64,000 nt of DNA from Knufia peltigerae (taxonomy: Eukaryota; Ascomycota; Eurotiomycetes; Chaetothyriales; Trichomeriaceae): assembly GCA_030247855.1 (NCBI GenBank), contig JAPDRN010000004.1, positions 62,001-126,000 on the forward strand. The letters run 5' to 3'. Positions 34,425-45,848 of this stretch are shown here, in pieces (positions within the stretch are counted from its first letter, which is position 1; the number at the start of each line of letters is the position of its first letter). A program made the position numbers and the translations under genes. Below the pieces are notes generated by a model. The model saw nothing but the letters and a program-made list of their open reading frames with translations, ran no database searches and was not told the origin of the DNA.

Positions 34425-36448
34425 ATGACGGCCGAGAAAGAGCTCAATGAGACCACAGAGGTCATTGAAAATGCTCCAGCACGGCAACAACGCGCCCACG
34501 CCACCGAGTTTGAGGCTCCCATGGAACACATTCAGGAACTCAATGAGGCTGAACATATCAACTTGAGCTGGCGATCATGGCTGGTTGTTTTTGTCACCTG
34601 TTTCGCCATCATGGCACAGGTCTTTGTTGTCGTCGCTGCAGGATCGGTCATCGCGTTCATCATCCGAGATCTTGGTGATGGCTCAATCGCTGGATGGATC
34701 ATTCGTTCGTACCAGCATCATACTTACCTCGTCTTCTGTTGCTAACCAGGATCAACAGAGGGACCTCTGCTGATGCAAAGCGTGCTTTCACCAATCGTCG
34801 GTCGACTCAGTGATGTCCTGGACCGAAAGTACCTTGCTTCGATTCCTCCATTGATTGCATTTGTTGGTGCCGTTGTATCAGCAAAAGCTACTTCCATGTC
34901 CATGTTGATTGGCGGTGGTATACTCATTGGCGTGACCTTGAGCACCATCTCCATCGTCCAAGCCATTCCCAGTGAAGTGCTACCTCTGAAGTACAGAGCT
35001 CTGGCTAATGGCTTCGCTTTCCTCGGAGGTGCTGTTGGTGGACTGTATGCTACCAGACTCCCTCTCCCAGAACACGACTGCTAACTACGCGTGTAGTGTT
35101 GGTACCCTTGGGTCAGGAGGAGTCACAAATGCCAGTCCGTCCGGTTGGCGTGACATCTTCTGGATGCAAGCGGCCTTCCATTTGGCCACTTGTGTGGGAT
35201 TGCTTCTCTTCTACCACCCCGTCCGTCGTTCGGACTACCCGAAGATGTCCTTCAAACAACTTGCCTGGGCTTGTGATCCTATTGGATCTTTCCTTTTCAT
35301 CGCCGCATGTACCCTGCTTCTCTTGGCCTTGGATTGGGCAGGCGGTGCATATGCTTGGTCGGATGCCCATGTGGCAGCACCTTTGGGCATTGGTTTCGGC
35401 TTCCTCGCATTGTTCTGCATTTATGGTGGGTGGCCTCCATTCCTTCCTCGGTACTCGCACAGCGCGACAGACTAACTGATCTCAACAGAATGGAAGGGTC
35501 GATCTGATGGTTTGGTTGCCCACGTCTTCTTTAAGGGTTCGCCGAACTTCGCACTGTCTGTCTTCGCATTCGCGGTCGAGGGTTGGCTCTTCTACAGTGC
35601 TGTGAACAGCGTGACGCCTCAAATCGTGCTGAATCTCGGGTTCCAAACCAATGCCTGGAAGATCTCCATCAGGCAATTGTCCTACAACTTGGTCACCCTA
35701 TTTGTTTCGATCCCAATCACGTAAGCATTGCCATTGACTTTGGGTACACAACCATGACTGACGTGATCTCAAGTTTGTACGCCACAAAATACAAGGATCT
35801 GAAATCTCCATTGATCTTGACGTTTATCATCTTCCTAGCTGTGTAAGTCCAAAGAATGTTGGGACAAATGGAAAATTGCCGCTAATCAAGAACAGAACAA
35901 TATGTTATGCGGTCATCACTCCGAACATGAACAAGGCACAGATTGGTTTCAACGTGCTTTCGGGTATCGGTCAGTCTGGGCCATTGACTCTTATCGTGGC
36001 CCTGATCCAGTTCACTGCACCACACGCCTTCCTGTCCACGGCCACTGGTCTCGGGTTTTCTGCTCGAGCAATTGGAGGAGCGTTTGGATCTGCCGTATTG
36101 GATGCCATCATCAATGGCAAATTGAAGTCCTATGACACCAAGGTTGGCAATGCAGCTGTACAGGCTGGCTTACCTCAATCTTCCCTACCAGCGTTGTTCC
36201 AAGCTCTAGCCACTGGTGCTGGGTTTGGAGAAGTCAAAGGCTTGAACAGCACCATCCTGGACACGACCATGGATGCAAGCCACTGGGAGTATGCTCACGC
36301 ATACCGACTTGCATGGGCGAGTATCATCCCCTTCGTTGTCCTGGCCTTGGTGGCAATCTGGTTCCTGAAGGGTGTGAAGGACTTGATGACTGAGAAGGTG
36401 GAAGCCACAGTGGAACATGTCAAAGCTCCAGAGCTTGACAAGGCCTAA
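34425..36448 (+). CDS. MFS efflux pump, TRI12/siderophore-type
   Basis: This gene has six exons (34425..34704, 34759..35044, 35097..35425, 35489..35720, 35774..35842, 35896..36448) and encodes 582 residues with phase conserved. The family signature is dense: GRLSDVLDRKYL after the third membrane segment, PLIAFVGAVVSAKATSM, IPSEVLPLKYRALANG, then SGWRDIFWMQAAFH and CDPIGSFLFI. These define the TRI12-like 14-spanner group of fungal MFS proteins, close to the DHA2 family, whose known members export trichothecenes or move siderophores. No trichothecene synthase gene is present in the window, so toxin export is not implied. It more likely exports a xenobiotic or cluster product, or carries a siderophore. 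The intron after WII uses a GTTCGT donor. A TATATA box lies about 120 bp upstream. Confidence 0.93.
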
Positions 36449-37722
36449 GGAAAGACTGCAAGATCGTACTGGATGCCGTAGCCAGTGGTGGACGAACTCA
36501 ATTATTCTCGAATTATGCAGACGTACACGGACAAAATGGAGAGGGGTTCCTTGCCCCGGGCTTGATACGTGTAGCTCTTGACCACCTAATATAACTTACA
36601 TATGAGTCGAAGCCCCCTGCCCGGTACTGTACAATATCATCTTGAAACGCAAAACAGACCGCGTAAACAAAATGCTCGAATGAGTTCATCGCGTGGACTA
36701 TTCGTTCGAGTTTCTGTGGAGTATGTCCCAGCGTACAGTAGGACTGTAGAGCGACGTTTGACATTTCGCACGTGACGAGGCTCAGCCACAGCCTTGGGCC
36801 AATTAATTCCCTCCTTTTTCTCACTCTTTCGCCGGTGATTAAAAGTGGCCGAACTCTGCATAATGGCAATTTCGCCAACAACTCCACCTTGACCCAAGCA
36901 TGTCCCTGGCCCAGCAACTCCTGTCTCTCGTTTTGCTCTCTGTCGACATCCACTCACCCTATCACCTCGAGTTGCTAGCTCACCATTGGATCCCATCTAC
37001 GAGATAGGCAAGCCTCCCGGTGCAGTGACATTTACTCGAAGAGAGGCCTTTGGAGACGATAACCCTGGCCAATCGCGGATGTTGTCCGTGTTGATTGGCG
37101 TCGATGAGATTGTTTATCCCGACGCCCACTGTTTCCAAAATCGCCTTGTCCAAAACCTTGTCACATGGAAGGGCCTGGGTCGATGGAAATCAGCTTTTTG
37201 CGAGGTACGCACAAACACGACCTGGGAAAGCATGTGGGTTTCGAATTGTTGATTGAGGCTCTTGGATAAGAGTTTCGTTACGGTAAGCTAATTAGAAAAC
37301 GAATCCATGGGATCCTCCCTGGTTCCTGGACATGTAACACTGTTGTTACTTCCTGCCTTTTTGTTCCTTGAATTGTTCTTTCTTCTTGCTTTCCAAGGAT
37401 GTGATCCGAGTTGCTCTTGCTACATACTCCCCTTGTCGTTTGTCTTTCTTTTGCTTTTTTGGTTTCCGAGATCTGTTGCACTCACTCGTTTCGTGCCTCA
37501 GTATCGTCCACTCGTTTTTTTGAGAAAGATTAGTTTTGTGCCTGTTTTGTTTTCAGCAGCGAAAGCCAAAGCACGAAAAACATACCAGACCTGAATTAAA
37601 CGCCTCTGGCGACGACTTCCCGCCTCCTAAAGAACTCCTCGAATCTTTTCGACCAAAAAGGCAAAAGGGAAAAATCAAACAAACCGACAAACTCACCACG
37701 CTGGGGGCGGACCATATCAATC
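36449..37722. other. 1.3 kb intergenic / long leader
   Basis: No coding family was recognised. Open frames on both strands at 36513-36996 overlap each other and look accidental. The stretch from about 37310 to 37610 is T-rich with many TTTGTT/TTCTT runs, suggesting a long 5' leader and promoter for the small membrane protein gene. Confidence 0.45.
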
Positions 37723-38062
37723 ATGGCAGGTGTCCGCGACCCGGCCTTCTGGCGCCGATTTTCGATGGCGGTACACATGGATGAAGAGAAGGGGAACATG
37801 TCTGACTCGAGGTCTACATCTACTTCATCGTCCAACGGCGGATTAAAACATACGTACGTGGCAGGCGAAATATTGGACCGGGAAGCATGGAGAGCAAGGA
37901 CTAACGATTCATGACAGTGCCACATGGCTCGAACGAAATCGAAAGAAGCAAAGAAGAACGAGAATCGTAGGCTGGTTAATAGCTCTGAGTTTCCTTGTTG
38001 TTATTGCCGCCGTCGTCCTGGTCGTGTTATGGTTTTTGAATGTCGGTCCGTTCAAAAACTAG
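37723..38062 (+). CDS. Small conserved single-pass membrane protein
   Basis: This gene has two exons (37723..37853 and 37918..38062) and encodes 91 residues. Exon 1 encodes MAGVRDPAFWRRFSMAVHMD and a Ser/Thr-rich linker. Exon 2 gives TWLERNRKKQRRTRIVGWL and a single hydrophobic segment (ALSFLVVIAAVVLVVLWFL) close to the C-terminus, followed by NVGPFKN. A basic stretch just before the membrane segment indicates a cytosolic N-terminus and a tail-anchored or type II topology. I recall this N-terminal motif as conserved in short hypothetical proteins of Eurotiomycetes and other Pezizomycotina. No function is known to me. The donor GTACGT and acceptor GACAG are good, and phase is kept. Single-exon callers would miss it, because each exon alone gives a short frame. 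Confidence 0.8.
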
Positions 38063-39173
38063 CCAGCTCGATCAATTCGATCTGGATTCAGGATGCCTTC
38101 CGAGCACAGATTCTCACACCAGCGGCCGCCTTACAAATCGAATATTCTGTTCTCCAAGTGAACAAATCCACGACTGAAGGTTTCATGGGAATTGTATTGT
38201 TTTTTCCAAATCAACAAAGGTTCGCTCAACATGAATATACTGCACGCATCATATTGAACACTCTTGCGTGTTGAGCTCGTGGGAAAATCCCTTCGCTGTT
38301 GAAGGTCAGAGTTGAGGTCGAGGCAGAGGATGAGAAGGATGGACAGAGGCAAGCAAAAGATCACCAGCGTGCAAGAAGGTGGAATTGTATCACGACATCA
38401 CGCGAAACACGTTACTACACCGGCCCACGATAGATGGCCGATAATATAGACATAGATGGTTATTATTCAAATATTATCTCGGTCCCCTTGGGTGCTATAG
38501 ACAACCTAATGCTCGGGTTTTGAAAAGAAACTAATAGTGAGAGAGATAGGATTGATCAAGATGCATTCTCAAGTGCTATCTAAATCTCTTGCCTACAAGC
38601 GAATCGAATGATGTCCCTATCGGACGGGGCAGGGCATCCCCATCTCAAATCTCAGGTGATAAGGAGACCTCGTGTTGTGGCCAACGTGCAAAACACGAAG
38701 TACACTTGACAATACCACAGACTTGCCACGTGTTGCGTGTTCTCACGTGCGAGTCCCTTGGATCTTCGGGACTGGGATCGGTGCGCACAAGTTGATCAAC
38801 CCACCCCAGGTTAAGGTGCCCACTGATGTCTTCACATCCTGTGAGTTTTGCCCACTCTTCAGATGCGCGATGCCTTTAGTTGCCGGAGAACAAAACTTCA
38901 GAAAACAACTTTTCACGTCGGACCGAATACGCAGGATTCTTATCCTTTTGATCTTCTTGAGAGGTCGCTTTCCATCCGTATTCGATCCCGTTCCTGCGCA
39001 GGGTATTTAGATAGTTGAGTGGTACGCATCTTTCGAGAAGTTGTTGTGAGGCTGTATCTCTAGTCGAGAGTCCTGACCTTTCGAGTATCACAGACACCAA
39101 TTTTATTTTTCTTCCTCTCGCTCTGAAGTCCTATCCATACCAATGGGTTTTTTTTTGGGCTGACCGCGGGCAC
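38063..39173. other. 1.1 kb intergenic stretch
   Basis: This is the 3' flank of the small membrane protein gene and of the convergent U2AF gene. Open frames near 38589-39010 and 39015-39608 (the latter antisense to U2AF) have no recognisable features. Confidence 0.45.
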
Positions 39174-39803
39174 TCAATATCTCTTCCTCGTGGGTTCCGG
39201 GGACGGGCTTCTGGTGACGCTTCGTTCGTCCCGACCTCTCTCCTTCAACCATTTCTTGGTGCTGAGTTCGAGTTCTCGGTCGAGTTCGGCGCTAGGTTCT
39301 TTACGGTGGATGAAGTTGCAAAACCCTCCTCTGACGCATCCCTCGCCGGAGTTGAGTCTACAGCAAGCCTCTCTAAAGTCGGTGACGGGGCTGAGTTCGC
39401 AGTAGACGGGGCGCGCGGCGTACCACCGGCCGTTGAGGGCGTCGCAGGCGGCCTGGGCGCTGTCCTCGTACTTGAAGCGGGCGTAGACGTTGCCGATCAG
39501 GTGGTCGTTGTTGTTGTCGCACACGACCACCTCCTCGATCTCGCCGTACTTGCACATCTCGCACCACAGGTCCTCGTAGAAGGCGTCAAAGTGGTTCTGG
39601 AGCTGTGACGGGTTCATCTTGTTCTTCGGGTCGTACGCCGGGTTCTGGTACAGGTTCGGCATGAGGATCGTCTGCGAGTATGAGGGTTTGACGTGTTTTC
39701 GCGAGCACCGGTCGCCGTGCCGGCACGCGCCGATCTTGTAGTAGAACGAGCAGTTGACCTTGTCTTGCTCCGTGCCGAAGATGGAGGCTAGGTAGTTGGC
39801 CAT
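39174..39803 (-). CDS. U2AF1: U2AF small subunit (splicing factor)
   Basis: This is a single exon encoding 209 residues, matching the length of fungal U2AF35/Uaf2. An N-terminal CCCH zinc finger (CSFYYKIGACRHGDRCSRKH) is followed by a pseudo-RRM (FYEDLWCEMCKYGEIEEVVV, GNVYARFKYEDSAQAACDAL, RWYAARPVYCELSPV). A second CCCH finger reads CCRLNSGEGCVRGGFCNFIH. The short C-terminus has a few RS/SP dipeptides rather than a long RS domain. The protein heterodimerises with the large subunit and reads the AG at the 3' splice site. This is a core nuclear function consistent with the intron-rich genes of the window. The lack of introns in this gene is itself notable. Codon use is strongly GC-ending in the RRM part. 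Confidence 0.97.
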   Translation of the reverse strand: MANYLASIFGTEQDKVNCSFYYKIGACRHGDRCSRKHVKPSYSQTILMPNLYQNPAYDPKNKMNPSQLQNHFDAFYEDLWCEMCKYGEIEEVVVCDNNNDHLIGNVYARFKYEDSAQAACDALNGRWYAARPVYCELSPVTDFREACCRLNSGEGCVRGGFCNFIHRKEPSAELDRELELSTKKWLKERGRDERSVTRSPSPEPTRKRY

Positions 39804-41410
39804 GGCTGAATGATAGGCTGGTAGACGGTTTTCGAAACGGAGTGTGAGAGGTGTGTGTTGGTGTGTATGTTCACAAAAGTAGCAGTTTCTGAGATCTGCT
39901 GAAGGATTGAATCAATGAATGCGTCGTTTCTGCTGTGGGCGGAGAGAGTGGTGGCAAGAGGAGTGGACTATGTACTCCGTAGAAGAAGATGCTTTTATCG
40001 ACTGCGAGCGAACGAAGTATTAGCGTGAGAAGGCGAAAATCACTTGGTACGCGACGTGTCATGTGACTGGGGCAAAACGAGGCTGTCTAGAAATTTCCAA
40101 GTTACATAAGCGAGGCTGAAGAATTTGAAATACAACTACAAGATCAAGATAGCAATACCTACCAGGGCGTATACAGGACATTTTTGAGAACTAATCAGTG
40201 TATCACAATTCAGTGTTGGAGATTAGTACTCGTATGTAGATGGTATATGAGCGCAGCCGAACCTTCAAACCGCCTCTGGCGCTCAAAGTCGTCAATACGA
40301 CTTGGGGACTGTTTCGTTTTGTCAGCAGGAGTGAGGCGATCTTGTAGCCCGTATCAATCTTCAGCATACAACTTATGTGCAGTGAACTCGCTCCGGAACA
40401 ACCTTTGCGCGAGATCCATTAATTCAGGGTTTATGTTTTTAATTCCTCAAATTTTGTTCAACAATGGGCAAGAATCCATGCCATCACTCCTTCCAGTATC
40501 TGGCCTCTTTCTAGGACGGTGGTAGTGACTGTCAAGCGCAGGTCTGGAGGCGTAGAAGCTCTACAAGTATCTTCCTAATTCGTTCTCACCCCCTGTAACG
40601 GGACTTGGACAGGATCATAGCGGCGATCAAAGTAATGCCAGAGAGTGGTGATCTGGTCATGGATTCAAACCCGGCGTTGACCGCTTCAAAAATCAGTTCG
40701 CCTGGTTTTCTAATCCCATGTCTTCTCCTTCGGGAGGGACATGGGAGGAGTTTTTGTCATTTGATGGATTTTTCTTTCGTTTTTTTCCCGTTTTCTTTTG
40801 CGGTCTTGAACTTCGCCATATTCTGTGGTGTGTCAGTCATTTCCGGGTGTCTTACATCTAGATAGTTTAGTGAATGTGAGTGGTTCAATCCGTTGTCGGT
40901 GACTAGATGTCTCAGTAGGGCACCTGGGGAGCAACCAAGTGTTGCAAGTCCCCTGGATGCCAGCATCTAACTGTAGACAAGCATCAATACAAATGTCCGT
41001 CGTTGCAGATCAATCTCCAGGGCAGGCATTTTATTTCTTGAGTATCGATTCAGCATCGAGTCTGACTCGGTACTTGGTTTCGGCCTTTCTTGTGCACATC
41101 GACCGTGAAAGCAAAGGCTCACCACTGACAAGTCTGCTCGAACTGGCCCTTGATACTGTTTGCAATCGTCGCATTCAAGTCCTGCTCATGTTTCACAGCC
41201 TCGCCGTGGAGTGATGTTGTTGCAAGGCTGGATGTTGAGGTCAGACCACTCTGGGCTGCCAAGACCTTGAGCTCTCAGCTTCGCATTGGCCAATCATCAA
41301 TAATCTTTCTAAACTGCGTCTTTGACCAAACCACCTCCTGCTTTCCACAAGGTCTTTTGCTTCTTTGCAACAACTTCATCCCACTCCACTCCACCTCGAA
41401 TCCATTCACC
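39804..41410. other. 1.6 kb intergenic stretch
   Basis: This holds the divergent promoters of the U2AF gene (left) and the Cox4 gene (right). No gene could be supported. Short open frames near 40184-40525 and 40939-41214 have no domain. Confidence 0.45.
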
Positions 41411-42371
41411 ATGTCGGTAGCACGCGCAGCCTTCTCGCTGGCTCGCCGTGTCCCTCTCAGTTCCGCCCGCGTCGCCCCACGATCCTTCGCGACTGTCGCA
41501 GCTCGTCGTATGTCAACTAATCCTTCAAGCTCCGAGACAGCACTTTTTGGAGCGGGATAAAGACGAATGGATGTGTGCTAACGATGGAATATGAGCAGGC
41601 TCGAAATGGGACCCAAAGCCAGGTGATCCGGAAGGCAAGCTGCTGCCATTCGAAGGTTCGTCTTTCCGAAAATGACCTGCAGCCAGCTTCCTCAACCAGG
41701 AACTGTGCAGGGATGCTGCAAAAGGAACATCAATGCTGATTTTGGCTCCTCTATAGAGATCAAGACTGAGAAGGATCTTCTCCCCCCTGGAGCTGAACCT
41801 GGTACCGTCCCTACCGATCTCGAACAAGCTACCGGTCTCGAACGTCTTGAAATTCTCGGAAAGATGCAAGGCATTGATATCTTCGACATGTCACCACTTC
41901 CATCCGACAGAAAGGGTATGTCGGAGCTTCGAAGCAGTCCGCTGGCCTTGTTGTGGCAGCAAATCGCTATACGAAAGACGCATGGATCACAAAAGCTGAC
42001 ATGTTTTTTTTAATTCAGGCACTTTCGAAGACCCAATCATCGTCAAGTCTGCTGGTGACGAAATTCAAGCTGGTTGCACCGGCTCTCCCGCAGATTCTCA
42101 CATTGTGAAGTGGCTTGTGGTATGTTGTAAATCGATGTGTTTTGGTTCAGACCATTACCTGCCGCGGCCTTTGCAATAAATTTGCTAACCCACCGACTTG
42201 CTCCAGCTTTCCCGAAAGCGACCATTTGAAAGATGCAACGAGTGCGGCAGCTGCTACAGAATGGACTACGTTGGACCCCCAGATGACCCGCATGACCATC
42301 ACCACCACCATGGCTATGAGGAGCCAAAGACCATGGCTGACTACGTCAAGCCAGAGTACTGGTACAGATAA
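41411..42371 (+). CDS. COX4: Cytochrome c oxidase subunit IV (COX5B family)
   Basis: This gene has five exons (41411..41507, 41599..41655, 41757..41915, 42019..42119, 42207..42371) and encodes 192 residues. An Arg/Ser/Ala-rich mitochondrial presequence (MSVARAAFSLARRVPLSSAR, continuing to about residue 32) contains no acidic residue. The mature part has LLPPGAEPGTVPTDLEQATGLER and FEDPIIVKS. The zinc site has single Cys residues in GCTGSPADSHIV and a CNECGSCYRMDY motif, as in yeast Cox4 and mammalian COX5B. It is a nuclear-encoded structural subunit of complex IV in the inner membrane, facing the matrix. The C-terminus has an unusual His-rich insert (DDPHDHHHHHGYEEP). All four introns keep phase. 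This gene marks the surrounding block as core genome. Confidence 0.96.
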
Positions 42372-43006
42372 GGCGATGGATGTCAGCTGAAGTCGTTAAA
42401 AGAATATTTGGGGGTGTTTTGTACATAAGGTGAATTTGAGTCAATCAGACCTTGAAGAACAATTGATTGTGTGGTGTGACAACGAGAGCTCTCGCATATT
42501 TTCCCTTCTGTTCCTGCCTTATTGTTCAAGCATAGGCTTGCATATGCACGCACGACAACTATATATAACGCAACAGATTCGTCTTGAAAATTGCAACGAT
42601 GTGTCCGAAGCAATAGAGCCGCAAATTGCAATGAATGAATTCGACCTAGGGACCTGCAATTGCCTATCAATCAGCGGGCAACTCTCGAGGCCTAGCACTT
42701 CAGCCACAAGGACCTGACCTCGAATCAGAGAATACCGCTCCGGCTCTACTAAATCTACATTTTGACACAAGCGTCGGTTTGACGGCACAAGACGGGCTTC
42801 TCCATGCTCAAATTGGAGATGAGATAAGCTGGAGAGGGGACGGATATGCGAGCCCTCGTGTTCCTTGACTCGAAATGGTACAAAGAGAAATATAAACCTA
42901 ACTCCGACCTTTTGCCTCGGAACTCCTCAATACACTACATCTGTTGCGTGGAACTGATCTTCACATTACAGGACTGCATGGTGATCCTGAGTTTACAAGC
43001 AGCGCA
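42372..43006. other. Intergenic stretch
   Basis: About 635 bp lie between the Cox4 gene and the dioxygenase gene. No coding signal or notable repeat was seen. The final 150 bp form the dioxygenase promoter and leader. Confidence 0.45.
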
Positions 43007-44194
43007 ATGCCTCATGCGACCGCCGCAGAATACCAACACATACAAGTGACTGAGCTCGCGCCCACTTTTGGCGCCGAAGTCTCGGGCATCGACTTTAGCA
43101 AACCTGTCGAACCGCACGTGTTTGCCGAAGTGCTAGATGCGTCGGCCAAAGTACGTGCGCTACTGTGCTATAGTCCCTTGGTGGTTGTTTCCCTATCTCA
43201 ATCTAGACACTGACCCGGTATGGGAATTTTTTTTTTAGTATGGCGTTTTAGTATTTCGCAAGGCCGGCCTCGACGATGAGCGACATGTCGCATTTAGTCG
43301 GTTATTTGGCGAATTGGACGATGTGAAGCCGTACCTCACACTAGGTCGCAAGAACCGATTTCCCTTTGACGAATTATTCGACGTCTCGAATCAAGAGGAC
43401 GACGGGTCCATAGTCCAGATTGGTAGTAGGAGAGAACAGATGGGGAGGGTACGGATATGCATTTGTTTGTTTATTATTACCACACCCATTTCCCACCACC
43501 AACAAGATTTACTCGTGGCTGTTGTGGAGCACCGACTGACACCACTTCTGACATTTTTGTCTGGTAGGGAAACTCCCTTTTCCACTGCGACTCTGCCTTC
43601 AACCCCCGTCGGGCTGGATACTCTTTGTTGAGGGCGCACGAGTTACCCCCTCCAGGCCACGGAGGCAACACGGAGTTCGCAGACACGCGCACGGCGTTTG
43701 CCGAGTTGCCCGACGCGCTCAAGGCTGAGCTCGTCGAGAACGACTACGTCGGCGCCAACAGCCTCTGGCACAGTCGGCGCAAGGCGTGCCCCGAGTCCGA
43801 GTACTTGGCGTCGATGGACCCGGAGGCGTTCCCGTTCGGACGGCACAAGGTCGTACAGCTCCACGGACCTTCGGGGAGGACGAACCTGTACATTGCCAAC
43901 CACCTTCACCATCTGGAGCACCCGGACGGGACGCGCGTGCCGGAACCCCAAAGCACCGAGTTGATCGAGGCACTCCTCGACCACGCGACGCAGGAAAGGT
44001 ACGTGCTGAGCGTGGAGTGGAGGGACGTCGGGGACCTGGTTTGTTGGGACAATACGGCCGTCATGCACAGGGCGGGCGAGGGAACCTTCCAGGGCAAGTT
44101 CAAACGGGACATGCGTCGGACGACGGTTCACGATGGGAGTAGTAGCGCCTGGGGCATGAATGAGAGGTCGACAAAGAGGATGGGGATGCCTTGA
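43007..44194 (+). CDS. TauD/TfdA-type Fe(II)/2-oxoglutarate dioxygenase
   Basis: This gene has three exons (43007..43150, 43239..43448, 43568..44194) and encodes 326 residues, all joined at phase 0. The N-terminal strand LAPTFGAEVSGIDFSKPV is the family hallmark. The facial triad is the HxD of FHCDSAFNP and the distal His of MHRAGEG. The 2-oxoglutarate carboxylate is expected to be held by the Arg in KRDMRRTTV. Fungal members near this branch include 2,4-D dioxygenase-like and sulfonate or xanthine-like enzymes. The substrate is likely a small anionic compound hydroxylated with loss of sulfite or glyoxylate, but this is not certain. The third exon is strikingly GC-rich at third codon positions compared with exons 1-2. 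Upstream in-frame codons to 42944 are not supported by an ATG context. Cytosolic location is expected. Confidence 0.94.
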
Positions 44195-44786
44195 CGGTGG
44201 TAAGAGGTGGAGACGAGAGAGACTCGACTGATTCGTAAAGATCCAGTGTTATGGAACGAGTGGTGGAGACTATGAGATTGTGAGGGATGAGATATGGACA
44301 TATGGATATTGAACATTGGGACTCGGGTAATGCAGTATCACACACGTCTGGATGAATGATGAATGCCACTTTATTTTCCCCCATACCCTGCGACTCCTTG
44401 CCTGCCCAGTTGTCGGCTGGGATGTCTTTTTCGTGAATGTCTCTGATGATCATGTAGACTTTTCTATCTCTCTGTGTACAGTAGACAGACTAGACGGGTT
44501 CGGAACATCTTGCGTGAGTCTCATTCGTCTATTTTTTTTCTTGATCCAAGAGACTCAGACAGATCATGGGTCTCGGAAGATGTTTACTTGAATTCACATA
44601 TGCCTTTGAACACCTTGGATAACATCAGATGTGACAGGTCAGTGGACTCGTACTTTGTCCGATCCGAGAGTGAGGAGCCCAGTGAGTGCCTAGAATGCTG
44701 AGTCTTAGCCGAGTGCCCGGAGACGGCCTAATTATATTGGAGGTCCGTCTAGGAAATCGCTCGTGTACATTATCAGGTCAACCCCC
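44195..44786. other. Convergent intergenic stretch
   Basis: About 590 bp form the 3' flanks of the dioxygenase and the aldo-keto reductase. Nothing notable was seen. Confidence 0.45.
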
Positions 44787-45848
44787 CTACTCGTGGCTGG
44801 TAGTAGGATCCCAACTACAAGGGGCATAAGAATTGGGCATGTCCAGGCTCTCCATATCTTCCTGGTCCAGCTCGAAGTCGTAAATGTCGGCATTCTGTTC
44901 GATCCTGGTCGGGGTGACGCTCTTCGGCAGCGGCACGTAGCCCTTTTGCAAACTCCAGCGTAACAGGACCTGTGCCCACGTCTTGCCGTGCTTCTTGGAC
45001 AGGGACTTGAGGACCGGTTCCTCGGCACGCTCCCCTCTGACGATGGGACAGTAGGCCTCGACCACGACGTTTCGTCCCTTGGCCCACTCGACGATGTCGT
45101 TACGGGGCAACCAAGGGTGGATCTCCCACTGGCCGACGTCGATCGTGCCCCCGACGCCGGAGGTCTTTATGTAGTCCTCGAGCTCGTCCAGGTGGTGGAC
45201 GCCGTAGTTGGAGACGCCGATGGAGCAGATCCTGCCCTGCTTCTGGGCCTCGGCGAGGGCCCTCCAGGAGCCGCACCGGGCCTCCTTCCCGCCGTAGGGG
45301 GCGTGGATCAGGTACAGGTCGATGTAGTCGAGGCCCGTCTGGAAGAAGGACGACTCGATGGCTTTCTTGGTCTCCTCGTAGCCCATGGCCCTCGGCGGGA
45401 CTTTGCTCGTGAAGAAGATCTCCTCCCGCTTCAGACCCGACGCCCGGATCGCGTCGGCGCACGGCTGTTCGTTGCGGTACGCCCGGGCGGAGTCCACGTG
45501 TCGGTAGCCCGTCTTGAAGGCGTGCAGGACCACCGCCTCGCAGTCGGCGGCGGGGGTTTGGTAGACCCCGTACCCCAACGCCGGGATCTTGTGGCCCGAG
45601 TTCATGGCGTACGAGGTGTTGATGTCGAACTTGGTGGCGGCGGCAGGGGCCTGGTGGTGGTGGTGGGCATGATGATGTTGATGATGTTGATGAGCCATGA
45701 TGCGAGTCTGATTAGGTATTCTCGTTATCGACCTTGTTGATGTTGAAGATGACAATGATGGGATCTGAGATTGAAGTGAAACGAGTCGTCTTAAAACTGG
45801 CGATGATCGCATGACCCGAGATATCGAGGAGGAGATGTTTCCTAACAA
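44787..45848 (-). CDS. Aldo-keto reductase, possible mitochondrial form
   Basis: This is a single exon encoding 353 residues. The core from ALGYGVYQT onward is a standard AKR barrel. The catalytic Asp and Tyr are in HVDSARAYRNE, the Lys is in FFTSKVPP, and the His is in YLIHAPYGG. The cofactor end reads PLPKSVTPTRIEQNADIYDF, the usual NADPH-binding KS..R..N pattern. The enzyme reduces aldehydes and ketones with NADPH. The first 50 residues are rich in Ser and Arg with no acidic residue (starts MLGNISSSISRVMRSSPVLR) and look like a mitochondrial targeting sequence. A second in-frame ATG at 45698 begins the usual-length protein with a His-rich head (HQHHQHHHAHHHH). Two products, mitochondrial and cytosolic, are therefore possible. 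GC content at third positions is very high across the barrel. Confidence 0.93.
   Translation of the reverse strand: MLGNISSSISRVMRSSPVLRRLVSLQSQIPSLSSSTSTRSITRIPNQTRIMAHQHHQHHHAHHHHQAPAAATKFDINTSYAMNSGHKIPALGYGVYQTPAADCEAVVLHAFKTGYRHVDSARAYRNEQPCADAIRASGLKREEIFFTSKVPPRAMGYEETKKAIESSFFQTGLDYIDLYLIHAPYGGKEARCGSWRALAEAQKQGRICSIGVSNYGVHHLDELEDYIKTSGVGGTIDVGQWEIHPWLPRNDIVEWAKGRNVVVEAYCPIVRGERAEEPVLKSLSKKHGKTWAQVLLRWSLQKGYVPLPKSVTPTRIEQNADIYDFELDQEDMESLDMPNSYAPCSWDPTTSHE

Noticed and set aside
34425..36448. Idea that the TRI12-type pump marks a trichothecene cluster
   Set aside because: No trichodiene synthase or other pathway gene in the window; the pump family also serves other substrates.
36513..36953. 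146-residue minus-strand open frame
   Set aside because: Overlapping open frames in several phases and no family pattern.
43643..44131. 162-residue antisense open frame
   Set aside because: Shadow of the GC-rich third exon of the TauD-type dioxygenase.
44988..45740. 250-residue plus-strand open frame
   Set aside because: Antisense to the aldo-keto reductase; caused by GC-ending codons.
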